DNA from: Chryseobacterium sp. FH2 | GTDB taxonomy: Bacteria > Bacteroidota > Bacteroidia > Flavobacteriales > Weeksellaceae | DNA: 64,000 nt | Direction: 5' to 3' | Assembly: GCF_001045455.1 (NCBI RefSeq) | Contig: NZ_LFNE01000010.1 | Location: 186,001 to 250,000 of the forward strand | Part shown: one piece after another, positions 1 through 9,100 of the stretch | How the letters are laid out: each line of letters begins with the position of its first letter | Position numbering within the stretch: position 1 is the first letter of the stretch | Translations under genes and position numbers: made by a program | Notes under the pieces: generated by a model | Told to the model about the DNA's origin: nothing | Database searches by the model: none | What the model saw: the letters and a program-made list of their open reading frames with translations, nothing else

Positions 1-222
1 CAAAGATGATTTTAAAGCATCATGTTGGCTTTTTAGTAAATTATTCTCTCCTGACAATGCAGAATTTTGAGATTTTAAATCTTGGATCTCTCTTTGTCTC
101 TCTCCAATGTTTTCAATACATTGCTTGTAGTTTGAACTCAAAGCGTCGTACTGCTTTTTGCTTACACAAGATGTTAATCCCAACACCATTGCAGAAACTG
201 CTAAGACTTTAAAAATTTTCAT
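1..222 (-). CDS. OmpA-family-like lipoprotein, N-terminal part (cut by window edge)
   Basis: The first 74 codons are open and run off the left edge. The start is the ATG at 222, which follows a promoter-like TACCTTTG on the same strand. The product begins with a lipoprotein signal peptide ending in the lipobox LTSC (Cys19). A Gln/Lys/Ser-rich coiled-coil-like stretch follows, with SKKQYDAL just after the Cys. In Bacteroidota this layout (lipobox, helical segment) usually precedes a C-terminal OmpA peptidoglycan-binding domain, giving an envelope protein that tethers the outer membrane to the wall. The OmpA domain itself lies outside the window, so the family is inferred. It is divergent from tilS. 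Confidence 0.6.
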   Translation of the reverse strand, partial: MKIFKVLAVSAMVLGLTSCVSKKQYDALSSNYKQCIENIGERQREIQDLKSQNSALSGENNLLKSQHDALKSSL

Positions 223-243
223 AAATAATCATTTTTAGACGAC

Positions 244-251
244 CAAAGGTA
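244..251 (-). promoter_or_regulatory. -7 element for the OmpA-like lipoprotein gene
   Basis: On the minus strand the bases read TACCTTTG, an exact fit to the Bacteroidota -7 consensus TANNTTTG, and lie 21 bases before the ATG at 222. No clear TTTG -33 element is visible. Confidence 0.5.
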
Positions 252-277
252 GCAAAATTCAATTGAATTTTATGGAG

Positions 278-285
278 TATCTTTG
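278..285 (+). promoter_or_regulatory. -7 element for tilS-dsbD
   Basis: TATCTTTG fits the Bacteroidota -7 consensus TANNTTTG and lies 23 bases before the tilS ATG. The -33 box is weak. Together with the minus-strand box at 244-251 it forms a compact divergent promoter region. Confidence 0.5.
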
Positions 286-308
286 CATAAAAGAAATTCT
301 CAACATAT

Positions 309-1628
309 ATGTTGAAAAAATTAAGCTTTAGAAGTCAATTAGAAAATCTTATTCACCTACCCGAAAATCACACCTATCTTTTGGCGGTGAGCGGAGGTGC
401 AGATTCCATGGTTTTAGCACATCTGTTCTACGATTTGGGCATTAAATTTCAGGTTGCTCATATTAATTACAAACTTCGTGGTGAAGATTCTGAATCTGAT
501 CAGAAAGTAGTGCAGGATTTTTGTGACAAAAATCATATTAAATTTCATGTATATCAGGTTTCGGAAAAAGATAATAAGCCTGAAAATTCTATTCAGCTTT
601 GGGCGAGAAAATTGCGATATAATTTTTTAAAAAAAATTCAGGAAAAGGAAAAACTGGATTTTTTGGTGACGGCACATCACTTAAATGATCAGCTGGAAAC
701 CTTTATCATTAACCTTTCCAAAGCTGCTGGAATCAACGGTTTGAGTGGAATTCCGGCAAATGACAATTATATTCTGCGACCTCTTTTACATTTTACAAAA
801 GAAGAGATTTACAGTTTTGCGAAAGAAAATAGTATTGACTACCGCGAAGATCTTTCCAATAAAAAAAGTGATTATTTAAGGAATAAAATCCGAAACGAAA
901 TTATTCCGAAACTTCTTGAAACCAACGAACATTTTTTGGAAAATTTCAAAAAAAGCTCATTATATATCAATCACACCAAAGATTTTGTTCAAAAACAGAT
1001 TCAGGAAATAGAAAATCGGCTAACAACATTTAACAAAGACCATAAAATCTTATCAAAAGACCAGCTGAACCTGGAAAGCGGCTTTGTAAAGTTTGAAATT
1101 TTAAAAAAGTATGGTTTTAACCAAGAAGAGGAAATACCAAAAATTTTTAAAGCTGAAAGCGGAAGTTCTTTTTTTTCAAAAGACTTTCAATTAATTATTT
1201 ATCGGGATGAATTGATTATCAGCAAAAGGGCACAAGCTGAAATTTGGAAGCAAGAAGAAATCCTTTTGATTGAAAATTTTGATTTTTCCGAAAACCAAAT
1301 CACCATTAATCTCGAAGATACTATTGAAGACATTGACGGAATCAATAAATCTTTTGAATGGAATTTTGATGCCGAGAAACTCCATTTCCCATTGCGATTG
1401 AGGAGACAAAAGGATAGCGATGAGTTTTATCCGTCGGGGTTTTCAGGGAAAAAGAAAGTTTCTAAGTTTTTTAGGGACAAAAAATTATCTATTTTAGCGA
1501 GGCAAAAAATTTGGATACTGACTGACAGCAATGATTCCGTACTGGGGATTATCCCGTTCAGACAAGATAGAAGGAATGCGAGGGATGAGAAGACAAATAA
1601 AATTCTCAAAATTTTTTATGAAAAGTAA
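309..1628 (+). CDS. tilS: tRNA(Ile)-lysidine synthetase TilS
   Basis: 439 residues. TilS attaches lysine to C34 of the tRNA(Ile) with a CAU anticodon, using ATP, which changes its decoding from AUG to AUA and its charging from Met to Ile. The N-terminal PP-loop ATPase signature SGGADS is at residues 28-33, and the N-terminal domain continues with HHLNDQLETF and the LSGIP region typical of the family. The C-terminal part carries the substrate-binding domain found in full-length TilS, including a basic KKVSKFFRDKK segment. The start at 309 is the first ATG after a -7 box and leaves the PP-loop at the usual distance. dsbD begins one base after the stop, so the two are probably cotranscribed. Confidence 0.95.
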   Translation: MLKKLSFRSQLENLIHLPENHTYLLAVSGGADSMVLAHLFYDLGIKFQVAHINYKLRGEDSESDQKVVQDFCDKNHIKFHVYQVSEKDNKPENSIQLWARKLRYNFLKKIQEKEKLDFLVTAHHLNDQLETFIINLSKAAGINGLSGIPANDNYILRPLLHFTKEEIYSFAKENSIDYREDLSNKKSDYLRNKIRNEIIPKLLETNEHFLENFKKSSLYINHTKDFVQKQIQEIENRLTTFNKDHKILSKDQLNLESGFVKFEILKKYGFNQEEEIPKIFKAESGSSFFSKDFQLIIYRDELIISKRAQAEIWKQEEILLIENFDFSENQITINLEDTIEDIDGINKSFEWNFDAEKLHFPLRLRRQKDSDEFYPSGFSGKKKVSKFFRDKKLSILARQKIWILTDSNDSVLGIIPFRQDRRNARDEKTNKILKIFYEK

Positions 1629-1629
1629 C

Positions 1630-3702
1630 ATGAAATTTAGAAACTGGTTTTTATTAATTCTGCTGTTTTTAGCGTCAGGAATTAATGCACAAATCAAAAA
1701 TCCTGTAAAATTTAAATTTACAATTAACGAATTAGGAAATAATCAATACGAAGCTGTATTGAATGCAACCATGGAAAAAGGGTGGCATATTTATTCTAAA
1801 GATATTCCGGAAGATACAGGAATTCCGACTGAATATAAAGTTTCGGGAAAAAATATTGAGCTAATTGGGAAGTTCACCGAAACGGGTAAAAAGCACGAAG
1901 AATTTTCCGAAGCTTTTGGAGGGACGATTGTTTTTTACTCCAATTCGGCAGGTTTCAAGCAAAAATTTAAGCTAAAGGATGACACAAAGCCAGGAGATGT
2001 AATTGCTGAAATTACATACCAGACTTGTGATGACAGAGTTTGTTTAGCTCCGAATACCTTAGAGTTTAACCAAAAAGTTACACCCAAAGGAGCAACTGAA
2101 GAAGTTGTCGCGGAAATTACTGCAGAACCAGCAAAAGATTCTGTAAAAACAACGGTTGAGACTGTTGCAGAAAATCCTGCAAAAGGAGAAGCTGCTGTAA
2201 CAGAAACTTCAAAACTTGACCCCAAAAATTTAAAAATTGAATCAATTGATTTCAAAAAACCTTTGACAGATTGCGGGACAGGCTCTACAAAAGTTGACGA
2301 AAATTATTGGACTTATTTATTTTTAGGTTTTATCGGAGGATTGATTGCATTGTTGACACCGTGCGTTTTCCCAATGATTCCTTTGACCGTTTCGTTCTTT
2401 ACAAAAGGAAGTAAAAACAAAGCAAAAGGCAAAAGAGATGCCCTGATTTATGGATTTTTTATCTTCTTAATTTTTGTTTTATTAAGTATTCCTTTCCATA
2501 TTATTGATGGAATTGCAGGAAATATCTTCAACGAAATTTCTACAAGTGTTTGGCTGAATATTGCCTTCTTTATCATATTCATTTTCTTCGCAGGAAGTTT
2601 CTTCGGATATTACGATATTACGTTACCAAGTTCGATTGCCAATAAATCTTCAAAAGCGGAAGAAGCAGGTGGAATCATCGGGATTTTCTTTATGGCATTG
2701 ACGTTGGTAATCGTTTCTTTCTCTTGTACAGGGCCTATTTTGGGAAGTTTATTAGGAAGTGCGGTAACTGGTTCTGCAAACGTTCCGATGTTATTGACAT
2801 TTGCTTTAGCAGGTTTCGGATTGGCTTGGGCAATTATTTTTGGATTGTTGGCCTTATTCCCACAAGCACTACAAAGCCTCCCAAAATCTGGAGGTTGGAT
2901 GAATACCGTAAAAGTTGTTTTAGGTTTTGTGGAATTGGCTTTAGCATTAAAATTCTTATCAAAAGCAGACCTAGTTTCTAAAACGTTTTTCTTAAAAAGA
3001 GAACTTTTCATCGCCTTCTGGATTATTATTGCAGTTGGATTAGCATTATATTTATTTGGATTAATCAGATTCCCGCATGATGATAAAAAGCCTAAAATTT
3101 CGTTGACAAGAAAAATTTTAGGAGCTTTGGGAATCGGATTTGTTATATATTTAGTTCAGGGCCTAATTCCTTCTGAACGTCCGAAACTGCAATTATTAAG
3201 CGGAATTTTACCTCCTCTGAATGTAAGTTATTTCCATGACGAGAAAGACGGAATTTTGGGAATGCATCCAGAACATGATTTCTTTAAAGCGATTGAATTA
3301 GCTAAAAAAGAAGACAAACCTATCTTAATTGACTTCACTGGTTACGGTTGCGAAAACTGTAGAAAAATGGAAGAATTCGTTTGGAGTGAGCCGGATATTT
3401 TACCAATTCTTCAAAATGATGTTGTTCTTTCATCTTTATATGTTGATGATAAAGAAGAACTACCTGAAGAGCAAAAAACTAAAATTGATTTAGGGGACGG
3501 ACAGGTGAAAAAAGTAAAAACTATCGGTGACAGATGGAGTTTATTCCAACAGGTGAATTTTAATAATAACTCACAACCTCATTATGTATTGGTAACTCCG
3601 GACGGAAAAGTAATTAACACTCCGGTTTCCGGGTATATGCCAAAAGAGGATTTTAAAAAGTTCCTTGAATGTGGGGTAAATTATTACAAAAAAAATAAGT
3701 AA
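1630..3702 (+). CDS. dsbD: Thiol:disulfide interchange protein DsbD
   Basis: 690 residues from the ATG at 1630, chosen because it gives a clean signal peptide (MKFRNWFLLILLFLASG, then NAQ). An in-frame ATG at 1618 would overlap tilS. Three modules are visible: a periplasmic N-terminal domain with the cysteine pair in TCDDRVCLAP; a membrane domain from about residue 223 with cysteines in LTPCVFPMIP and SFSCTGP; and a C-terminal thioredoxin domain with CENC (Cys574 and Cys577). The family carries electrons from cytoplasmic thioredoxin across the inner membrane to periplasmic thiol proteins, for example for cytochrome c maturation or disulfide isomerisation. A Glu/Ala/Thr-rich linker joins the first two modules. 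A hairpin terminator follows the gene. Confidence 0.93.
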   Translation: MKFRNWFLLILLFLASGINAQIKNPVKFKFTINELGNNQYEAVLNATMEKGWHIYSKDIPEDTGIPTEYKVSGKNIELIGKFTETGKKHEEFSEAFGGTIVFYSNSAGFKQKFKLKDDTKPGDVIAEITYQTCDDRVCLAPNTLEFNQKVTPKGATEEVVAEITAEPAKDSVKTTVETVAENPAKGEAAVTETSKLDPKNLKIESIDFKKPLTDCGTGSTKVDENYWTYLFLGFIGGLIALLTPCVFPMIPLTVSFFTKGSKNKAKGKRDALIYGFFIFLIFVLLSIPFHIIDGIAGNIFNEISTSVWLNIAFFIIFIFFAGSFFGYYDITLPSSIANKSSKAEEAGGIIGIFFMALTLVIVSFSCTGPILGSLLGSAVTGSANVPMLLTFALAGFGLAWAIIFGLLALFPQALQSLPKSGGWMNTVKVVLGFVELALALKFLSKADLVSKTFFLKRELFIAFWIIIAVGLALYLFGLIRFPHDDKKPKISLTRKILGALGIGFVIYLVQGLIPSERPKLQLLSGILPPLNVSYFHDEKDGILGMHPEHDFFKAIELAKKEDKPILIDFTGYGCENCRKMEEFVWSEPDILPILQNDVVLSSLYVDDKEELPEEQKTKIDLGDGQVKKVKTIGDRWSLFQQVNFNNNSQPHYVLVTPDGKVINTPVSGYMPKEDFKKFLECGVNYYKKNK

Positions 3703-3720
3703 AAACCTTAAATATTATTT

Positions 3721-3752
3721 AAAACTCATGCTGAGAAGTATGAGTTTTTTTT
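3721..3752 (+). terminator. Rho-independent terminator after dsbD
   Basis: A 9-bp stem (3721-3729 with 3740-3748), a 10-base loop and a run of eight T starting at 3745. Confidence 0.75.
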
Positions 3753-3958
3753 ATATTACGGACTTTCATTGAATTACAATAACATATAAAAATCAATGAA
3801 TTTATAAATCCATAACACCATCTACACTGTAATTTATAAAAACAAGTAAAGCCAATAAAAATCTTTATCTATCGGCGCAAACTTTGTATTAATTTCGACA
3901 TATCAATATTGATTCAACATTTTAAATCAAGAATTTTTAACATTAAAAATATAAAGTT

Positions 3959-4483
3959 ATGGCTGAAGTAATGGCAGAAGAAAAACAAGGAGGAAGCAAA
4001 CAAAGAAAAAAACCAATTCGTGTAGATATGACTCCAATGGTAGATTTAGGGTTTTTATTAATCACATTTTTTATGTTTACCACCAATTTTACCAAACCGA
4101 ACGTGATGGATTTGGGATTACCTGCAAAAGATCCTGAACGAAGAATAAAAGAGAATGTAATTGATTTAAGAAATCAGGTGACTTTCATTTTAGGAAAAAA
4201 CGACAGAGTTTTTTATCATCAAAATGATGCACAGAGTTTGAATAAAAACAATCTAAAAGAGACAGATTTTGGCGGAATAAAAATTTCAAAAATTATTTCT
4301 GAAGCATATAATAAAGCTCCAAGAAAAGATATTTTTACGATTATTATAAAACCAACAGACGATGCAAATTATAAAAATTTTGTAGATGTACTGGATAATA
4401 TCGCAATTTCCAAGAAAGAAAGATACGGAATTACAGATATAAAACCTTGGGAAAAGAAAGTTTACGAAGAATTAACCAAATAA
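3959..4483 (+). CDS. exbD: ExbD/TolR-type biopolymer transport protein
   Basis: 174 residues. A short basic cytoplasmic tail (KQRKKPIRV) is followed by the single membrane helix with the family hallmark DMTPMVDLGFLLITFF, including the proton-relay aspartate at residue 29. The rest is a periplasmic domain. With ExbB/TolQ, such proteins use the proton-motive force to drive TonB or Tol at the outer membrane. No exbB or tonB lies next to it here, so it is either an orphan copy or works with partners encoded elsewhere. The ATG at 3959 follows about 250 non-coding bases and the gene ends in its own terminator, so it is probably monocistronic. Confidence 0.9.
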   Translation: MAEVMAEEKQGGSKQRKKPIRVDMTPMVDLGFLLITFFMFTTNFTKPNVMDLGLPAKDPERRIKENVIDLRNQVTFILGKNDRVFYHQNDAQSLNKNNLKETDFGGIKISKIISEAYNKAPRKDIFTIIIKPTDDANYKNFVDVLDNIAISKKERYGITDIKPWEKKVYEELTK

Positions 4484-4488
4484 TACAG

Positions 4489-4517
4489 AAGAGCATTTCA
4501 ACAATGCTCTTTTTTTA
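4489..4517 (+). terminator. Rho-independent terminator after exbD
   Basis: A 9-bp stem (4489-4497 with 4503-4511), a 5-base loop and a T-rich tail. Confidence 0.75.
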
Positions 4518-4546
4518 TTTAAATTTGAGTTTTAATTTATTTTTTG

Positions 4547-5074
4547 ATGAAAAACCTAATAACTGTACTTGCTTTATCAGCTTTACTTATTTCGTGTTCT
4601 AAAAAAGAAACACAATCTACTCAAAAACAAACAGACAGCACAAAAATCATTGATTCCATCAACGCTGCAAGGACAAAGATCAACGACATTACCAAAGCTA
4701 AAAACAACGAAAACCGTTTTAAAGATTTTAACGGAACGCATCAATTTACTTATCAGAATGACAGTTCACCCCAATACTCCGGATTTGTAAAATTTACAAA
4801 GGTTGACGGCGAAAGAGACCATTATACACTGTCCGGAAATATAAAATCCGCTAAAAATAATGTTGATATTAAAGGTTTTATGGCTGTCGTTTCTGATAAA
4901 CACATGAATTTTACCGGAGAAATTACTCAAAGTATTTCTGAAAACAACAACGGAAAACCATATACAAGAAAAGGCACTAAAACTTTCATGTCTCAAGACG
5001 GCGGAAAAACGTGGAGACTTCAGGATATGGTAAATGGTTCGGGATTTGTTGATTATATTGACATTCACTTTTAA
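4547..5074 (+). CDS. Putative lipoprotein of unknown function
   Basis: 175 residues from the ATG at 4547; a TTG one codon earlier is less likely. The signal peptide ends in LISC with Cys17 as the predicted lipidated residue. A Thr/Gln/Lys-rich linker follows, then a beta-rich domain that includes FNGTHQFTYQ near its start and SQDGGKTWRLQD near its end. I do not recognise a named family. The export signal points to the periplasmic face of an envelope membrane. The alpha/beta hydrolase gene starts 12 bases downstream, so the genes from here to the patatin are probably one transcription unit. Confidence 0.75.
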   Translation: MKNLITVLALSALLISCSKKETQSTQKQTDSTKIIDSINAARTKINDITKAKNNENRFKDFNGTHQFTYQNDSSPQYSGFVKFTKVDGERDHYTLSGNIKSAKNNVDIKGFMAVVSDKHMNFTGEITQSISENNNGKPYTRKGTKTFMSQDGGKTWRLQDMVNGSGFVDYIDIHF

Positions 5075-5086
5075 TATTTGAAAATC

Positions 5087-5869
5087 ATGCTAAACTTTGA
5101 GAAAAAAGGAAACGGAAAAGAAACCTTGGTTTTACTTCATGGCTTCATGGAAAACATTTCTATCTGGAGCGACATGGAGCCTCATCTTTCTGAAAATTTT
5201 TCACTATTAAAGATTGATCTTCCGGGACATGGCCAGTCTGACATTATTGCCGAAGTTCAGACCATGGAATTGGTTGCAGAAGAAGTAAAGAAAGTTTTAG
5301 AGGACCAAAAACTAGAGAAAGTTCATTTATTGGGACATTCTATGGGAGGTTATATTTCCTTAGGATTTGCTGAAAAGTACCCTGAATACCTTAAAAGTTT
5401 AACATTATTTTTCTCCACATATCTTCCCGATGACGCTGAAAAAAAAGAACAGCGCATCAAAAGCTATAGAATCATAAAAGATGCTTTTCCACACTATGTA
5501 AGAGCCGGTGTTCCCAATTTATTTAATCCTAACGAGAGAGATGTTTTAGAAGGAAAAATAGAAACTGCCCTGGAAACTGCGCTTTCTACAAATAATCTGG
5601 GAGCTTTGGCTTCTGTAAAAGGAATGGTGGAAAGAACCGACAAAAAACATGTTCTTGAAAATCTTGAAGCTAAAATTCTGGTTCTTGCAGGAAAACATGA
5701 TAATGCCGTAAAAACAGAACTCATGATAAAAAACCTTCCGGACAGGACTAATATCAAATCTTACGTTTTAGATTGCGGACACAACGGTCATTGGGAAAAG
5801 CCAAGCATTTGTGCAGAAATAATTAATACGGAACTTCTTCATAATCTTCCTAAAAAATTGATTTTATAA
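5087..5869 (+). CDS. Alpha/beta-fold hydrolase
   Basis: 260 residues from the ATG at 5087 (a TTG three codons earlier is possible). The oxyanion-hole HG is in LLHGFMEN. The nucleophile elbow GHSMGG places Ser85, a likely acid is Asp205 in GKHDNAV, and the histidine is His232 or His235 in GHNGHW. That is a complete hydrolase triad, and no signal peptide is present, so it is probably cytoplasmic. The general family acts on esters, amides or C-C bonds. The substrate cannot be told from sequence. It is packed between two lipoprotein genes. Confidence 0.85.
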   Translation: MLNFEKKGNGKETLVLLHGFMENISIWSDMEPHLSENFSLLKIDLPGHGQSDIIAEVQTMELVAEEVKKVLEDQKLEKVHLLGHSMGGYISLGFAEKYPEYLKSLTLFFSTYLPDDAEKKEQRIKSYRIIKDAFPHYVRAGVPNLFNPNERDVLEGKIETALETALSTNNLGALASVKGMVERTDKKHVLENLEAKILVLAGKHDNAVKTELMIKNLPDRTNIKSYVLDCGHNGHWEKPSICAEIINTELLHNLPKKLIL

Positions 5870-5878
5870 ATTTCGTTT

Positions 5879-6703
5879 ATGAAAAATTGGCTGCTCTTCA
5901 CCCTTTTTCTTACTGTTTTAAGCTGTAAAAAAGAAAATACCATTTCCAATATTCCGCAACATGATGCTGTCAAAGATATTTCTGACACTAAAAAAGATTC
6001 TACAGCAATTTCTCCACAAACCAAAGAAGGAATATTTAATTTCACGACTGAGCTTTGTGATAATAAGGGACATTTCGATTCTTATAAATACTCAAAAGAA
6101 GAGCTGGAAGGTACTTACAAACTTTGGTTCACAATGAGCGGAGTTTTATTGAGTACGCCTTCTGTTTTTAATAGTAACAGTCTTCAGAAAGTCAGAGCGG
6201 AAAAAGATAAAATTTTAGCTAAGCTTGATGAAGATTTCACCAGGCAAAAAAAAATTTTAGAAAACTTAAAAATTGTAAAAGATCCTTATTGGGAAAATAT
6301 AAAAATTCAAAAAATACAGGAGCTTATCGATGAATATGAATTCAGAAAAACTGAAATTCAGGCTTTTTCAAATCCGTCAATCCTCCTCAATCATAAACTT
6401 TCAAAAGGCTGTGAAAATTTTGCAAAAGCATTAAATTCCAACGATGCTCAAATGATTGAAGAATGGAGAAAACTTCGCAAAGAGATGAGCAAAAGAAACG
6501 GAAATCCGCAAAGAATCATGGATGAATTTGAAGAGCATCTCAATTCTCCAAATAAAAAAGATTACGCGGTTATTGATCTGATTACTTTCGGATGGGAAAA
6601 CTGTGCCAATGACGGGCTTAAAAGAATTGAACATGATGAAAAAATGTATGAAAAATTCAATTCGCTTTTCATAAAGATAGATTCAGAATGTGATGAACCT
6701 TAG
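5879..6703 (+). CDS. Putative lipoprotein, helical, unknown function
   Basis: 274 residues. The short signal peptide has the lipobox VLSC (Cys16) followed by KKEN. The mature part is rich in Lys, Glu and Asn with long predicted helices (EKDKILAKLDEDFTRQKKIL) and seven or so well-spaced cysteines, including one in NCANDG near the end. I recognise no family. It begins 9 bases after the hydrolase stop and ends 47 bases before the patatin start. Confidence 0.72.
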   Translation: MKNWLLFTLFLTVLSCKKENTISNIPQHDAVKDISDTKKDSTAISPQTKEGIFNFTTELCDNKGHFDSYKYSKEELEGTYKLWFTMSGVLLSTPSVFNSNSLQKVRAEKDKILAKLDEDFTRQKKILENLKIVKDPYWENIKIQKIQELIDEYEFRKTEIQAFSNPSILLNHKLSKGCENFAKALNSNDAQMIEEWRKLRKEMSKRNGNPQRIMDEFEEHLNSPNKKDYAVIDLITFGWENCANDGLKRIEHDEKMYEKFNSLFIKIDSECDEP

Positions 6704-6750
6704 TAAAGCTTTATCAAAAAATCTTGTATCTTTAAAGTTTAATTGTCTTG

Positions 6751-7542
6751 ATGGGGATTTTCACTTTCAAAAAAAAGAAACCAATTATCGGCCTGACTCT
6801 TTCGGGCGGGGGAATGCGCGGAATAGCACATATCGCAGTTTTAAAAGCTTTGGAAGAATACGATTTGAAACCGCAGATTATTTCAGGAACCAGCGCAGGC
6901 TCTATCATCGCAGCATTTTACTCTTTTGGCAAAACACCTGACGAAATGATGGAAATCGTACGACAGACTACATTTTTCTCAAGATCTTATTTAAGACTAT
7001 CAAAAAACGGGATTTTTAGTTCAAATTTTATTCTAAAACTGTTCAAAGATCATTTTCCTGAAGATGATTTTAAAATTTTAAAAATTCCGGTATATGTAAC
7101 CGCCACAGAAATGACTCACGGAATTGTAGATTTCTTTTCAGAAGGCGAGCTTTTTTGGCCTCTTCTCGCCTCTTCAAGCGTTCCGTTTGTACTTCCTCCG
7201 GTACGGGTTGGTGAAAAAATATATGTGGACGGCGGGGTTTTAGACAATCTTCCCATAGAACCAATTATTGACAAATGTGATTTTTTGATTGCCTCCCATG
7301 TAAATTCAATAAGCTATGACAGTCTGGGAAAGATGAGCTTAATGAAAGAATTTGACAGGATTTTGCATTTAGCAATAGCCAAATCTGTTTATTCTAAAGT
7401 AAGCTCGTGTGATATTTTTCTGGATCCCCCAAAAATGACAAAATTCAGTTTATTCAATAAAAAATCCCTTGATATCATGTTTGAGAAAGTGTACGAATAC
7501 ACCTGTAAAGAACTGGAAGATAAAGGATATCGAAAAATTTAA
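6751..7542 (+). CDS. Patatin-like phospholipase
   Basis: 263 residues from the ATG at 6751. The patatin fold is shown by the oxyanion-hole motif GGGMRG (residues 19-24), the nucleophile motif GTSAG with Ser48, and the DGG motif with the catalytic Asp160. These make the Ser-Asp dyad of bacterial patatins (RssA/YchK type), which hydrolyse acyl chains from lipids. No signal peptide or transmembrane segment is seen, and the short length is typical of cytoplasmic single-domain members. It is last in the run of plus-strand genes from 4547 and converges with the DHH phosphoesterase, leaving one base between the stops. Confidence 0.9.
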   Translation: MGIFTFKKKKPIIGLTLSGGGMRGIAHIAVLKALEEYDLKPQIISGTSAGSIIAAFYSFGKTPDEMMEIVRQTTFFSRSYLRLSKNGIFSSNFILKLFKDHFPEDDFKILKIPVYVTATEMTHGIVDFFSEGELFWPLLASSSVPFVLPPVRVGEKIYVDGGVLDNLPIEPIIDKCDFLIASHVNSISYDSLGKMSLMKEFDRILHLAIAKSVYSKVSSCDIFLDPPKMTKFSLFNKKSLDIMFEKVYEYTCKELEDKGYRKI

Positions 7543-7543
7543 A

Positions 7544-8551
7544 TTATAAATTTTCCTTCTCTACTTTTTCTTTGAAAGTCTCAATAGTATCCAGTAAAGA
7601 TTCATCAGATTTTCCTCCGGCCGCATTAATATGCCCTCCTCCATTGAAATATTTCCTGGAAAATTGGTTTACATCCATATCATCTTTACTTCTGAAAGAA
7701 ATTTTGATAAAGTCTTCGTACAAATCTTCCATAAAGAAGGCCGCCATTTTCACACCAAGAATACTCAGTCCATAATTTACAAAGCCTTCAGTATCTCCTT
7801 TCTGGAATCCATATTCCTTAAGCTCGTCTCTTGTAAGATATAAAACAGCAACTTTTCCATCTTTCACAACCTCGATTCTTCCTAAAATCAAAGCTAACAG
7901 ATGAAGACGTGAAACAGTATTGGTATCCCAAGTATTAGAAGTGATCATCGCAGGATCGGCACCTTTTTCAATAAGATTTGCTACAATCCTATGGGTTGTG
8001 GCACTCGTAGATCGGAATCTAAAACCGCCTGTATCTGTCATGATTCCGGTATAAAGACATTCCGCAATATCCTTATTCACCAATTTTTCATCATCCATTG
8101 CTTCAATAAAATGATAAATCATCTGACAAGTCGCAGGGATTATTGTATCTGAATAAACATAATCAAAGTTTTCCGGCTGCTGATGATGATCAATAAGAAT
8201 TTTTTTTGCTTTAGCTTTTGTCAACCAATCTCCTAACAGACCTATTCTTGAGGGTGAATTAAAATCAAGACAGAAAATAACATCCGCTTCATTGATTAAA
8301 TCAAATGCTGCTTTTCTTTTGTATTCACCGATAACCGCCTTTTTAGATTCAGGCATCCATTTCAAAAACTTGGGAAAGTCATTCGGTACAACCACCTCTG
8401 CCTGGATCCCTTTTGCTTTTAAATAATGTTTTAACCCAAAACTAGAACCAATAGCATCTCCATCAGGATTATAATGAGTAAGAATTACTATTTTATTTTC
8501 TGGAGTAAGTAATGTATTGATTTCTAAAAGTTCTACAGGTGTAAACATCAT
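7544..8551 (-). CDS. DHH-family phosphoesterase (NrnA-like oligoribonuclease/pAp phosphatase)
   Basis: 335 residues. The DHH domain has THYNPDGDAIGS near residues 25-36, an Asp-containing strand (FCLDFNS) and the signature DHH in IDHHQQP. The DHHA1 domain near the C-terminus has GGGHINAAGG. NrnA-type enzymes use two Mn2+ ions to degrade short RNA oligomers and to dephosphorylate pAp to AMP. The length matches NrnA and not RecJ. Two adjacent ATG codons (8551 and 8548) are possible starts. Confidence 0.88.
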   Translation of the reverse strand: MMFTPVELLEINTLLTPENKIVILTHYNPDGDAIGSSFGLKHYLKAKGIQAEVVVPNDFPKFLKWMPESKKAVIGEYKRKAAFDLINEADVIFCLDFNSPSRIGLLGDWLTKAKAKKILIDHHQQPENFDYVYSDTIIPATCQMIYHFIEAMDDEKLVNKDIAECLYTGIMTDTGGFRFRSTSATTHRIVANLIEKGADPAMITSNTWDTNTVSRLHLLALILGRIEVVKDGKVAVLYLTRDELKEYGFQKGDTEGFVNYGLSILGVKMAAFFMEDLYEDFIKISFRSKDDMDVNQFSRKYFNGGGHINAAGGKSDESLLDTIETFKEKVEKENL

Positions 8552-8712
8552 TATGTTTATTTTTTTTCTTTAATTTTGAGTTTCCAAAGATAGAGCTTTT
8601 ATACAAATCATTAATATTATTTTTACATATAGCAGAATTCGTTTTGCAGACGGATGTTATTAATATTTCACTGAAAAACATTCTAATTATTTGTAAAAAA
8701 AAGATAATTAAA

Positions 8713-8743
8713 TTTGTAACTAATAAAAAAATCTATATCTTTG
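8713..8743 (+). promoter_or_regulatory. Promoter of rpmH (Bacteroidota sigma-ABfr type)
   Basis: TTTG at 8713-8716, a 19-base spacer and TATCTTTG at 8736-8743. This is an almost ideal copy of the TTTG-N19-TANNTTTG pattern, 44 bases before the rpmH ATG. Confidence 0.8.
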
Positions 8744-8786
8744 CAACCTGAAAATTAATAGATAATTACGATTTAAACATATAGTA

Positions 8787-8945
8787 ATGAGTAAAAGAAC
8801 ATTCCAGCCATCAGAAAGAAAAAGAAGAAACAAACACGGTTTCAGAGAAAGAATGTCTACGCCAAATGGAAGAAGAGTTTTGGCTGCGAGAAGAGCTAAA
8901 GGCAGAAAGAGTTTAACTGTAAGTGCTGCACGCGCTAAGAGATAA
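8787..8945 (+). CDS. rpmH: 50S ribosomal protein L34
   Basis: 52 residues. The protein starts [20 protein letters not shown] and continues with the L34 core [19 protein letters not shown], ending in a short basic tail. L34 is a small, highly basic protein bound to 23S rRNA in the large subunit. The gene has a strong promoter upstream and an 11-bp terminator hairpin downstream, so it is monocistronic here. dnaA and rnpA, its partners in many bacteria, are not adjacent, which is common in Bacteroidota. Confidence 0.97.
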   Translation: MSKRTFQPSERKRRNKHGFRERMSTPNGRRVLAARRAKGRKSLTVSAARAKR

Positions 8946-8969
8946 TTCTTTAGTTATCATATACAAATC

Positions 8970-9002
8970 ATGCTTGAAAAGAAGTTTTTCAAGCATTTTT
9001 TG
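8970..9002 (+). terminator. Rho-independent terminator after rpmH
   Basis: An 11-bp perfect stem (8970-8980 with 8986-8996), a 5-base loop and a T run. Confidence 0.85.
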
Positions 9003-9100
9003 TTGTTAAATTTTCCTAAAATTTACGTTCCTTAGAGTTCTTTTTATTATTTTTAAAAGCTGAAAAATATTGTTAGAAATAGCTACTTTAAAATTGAATT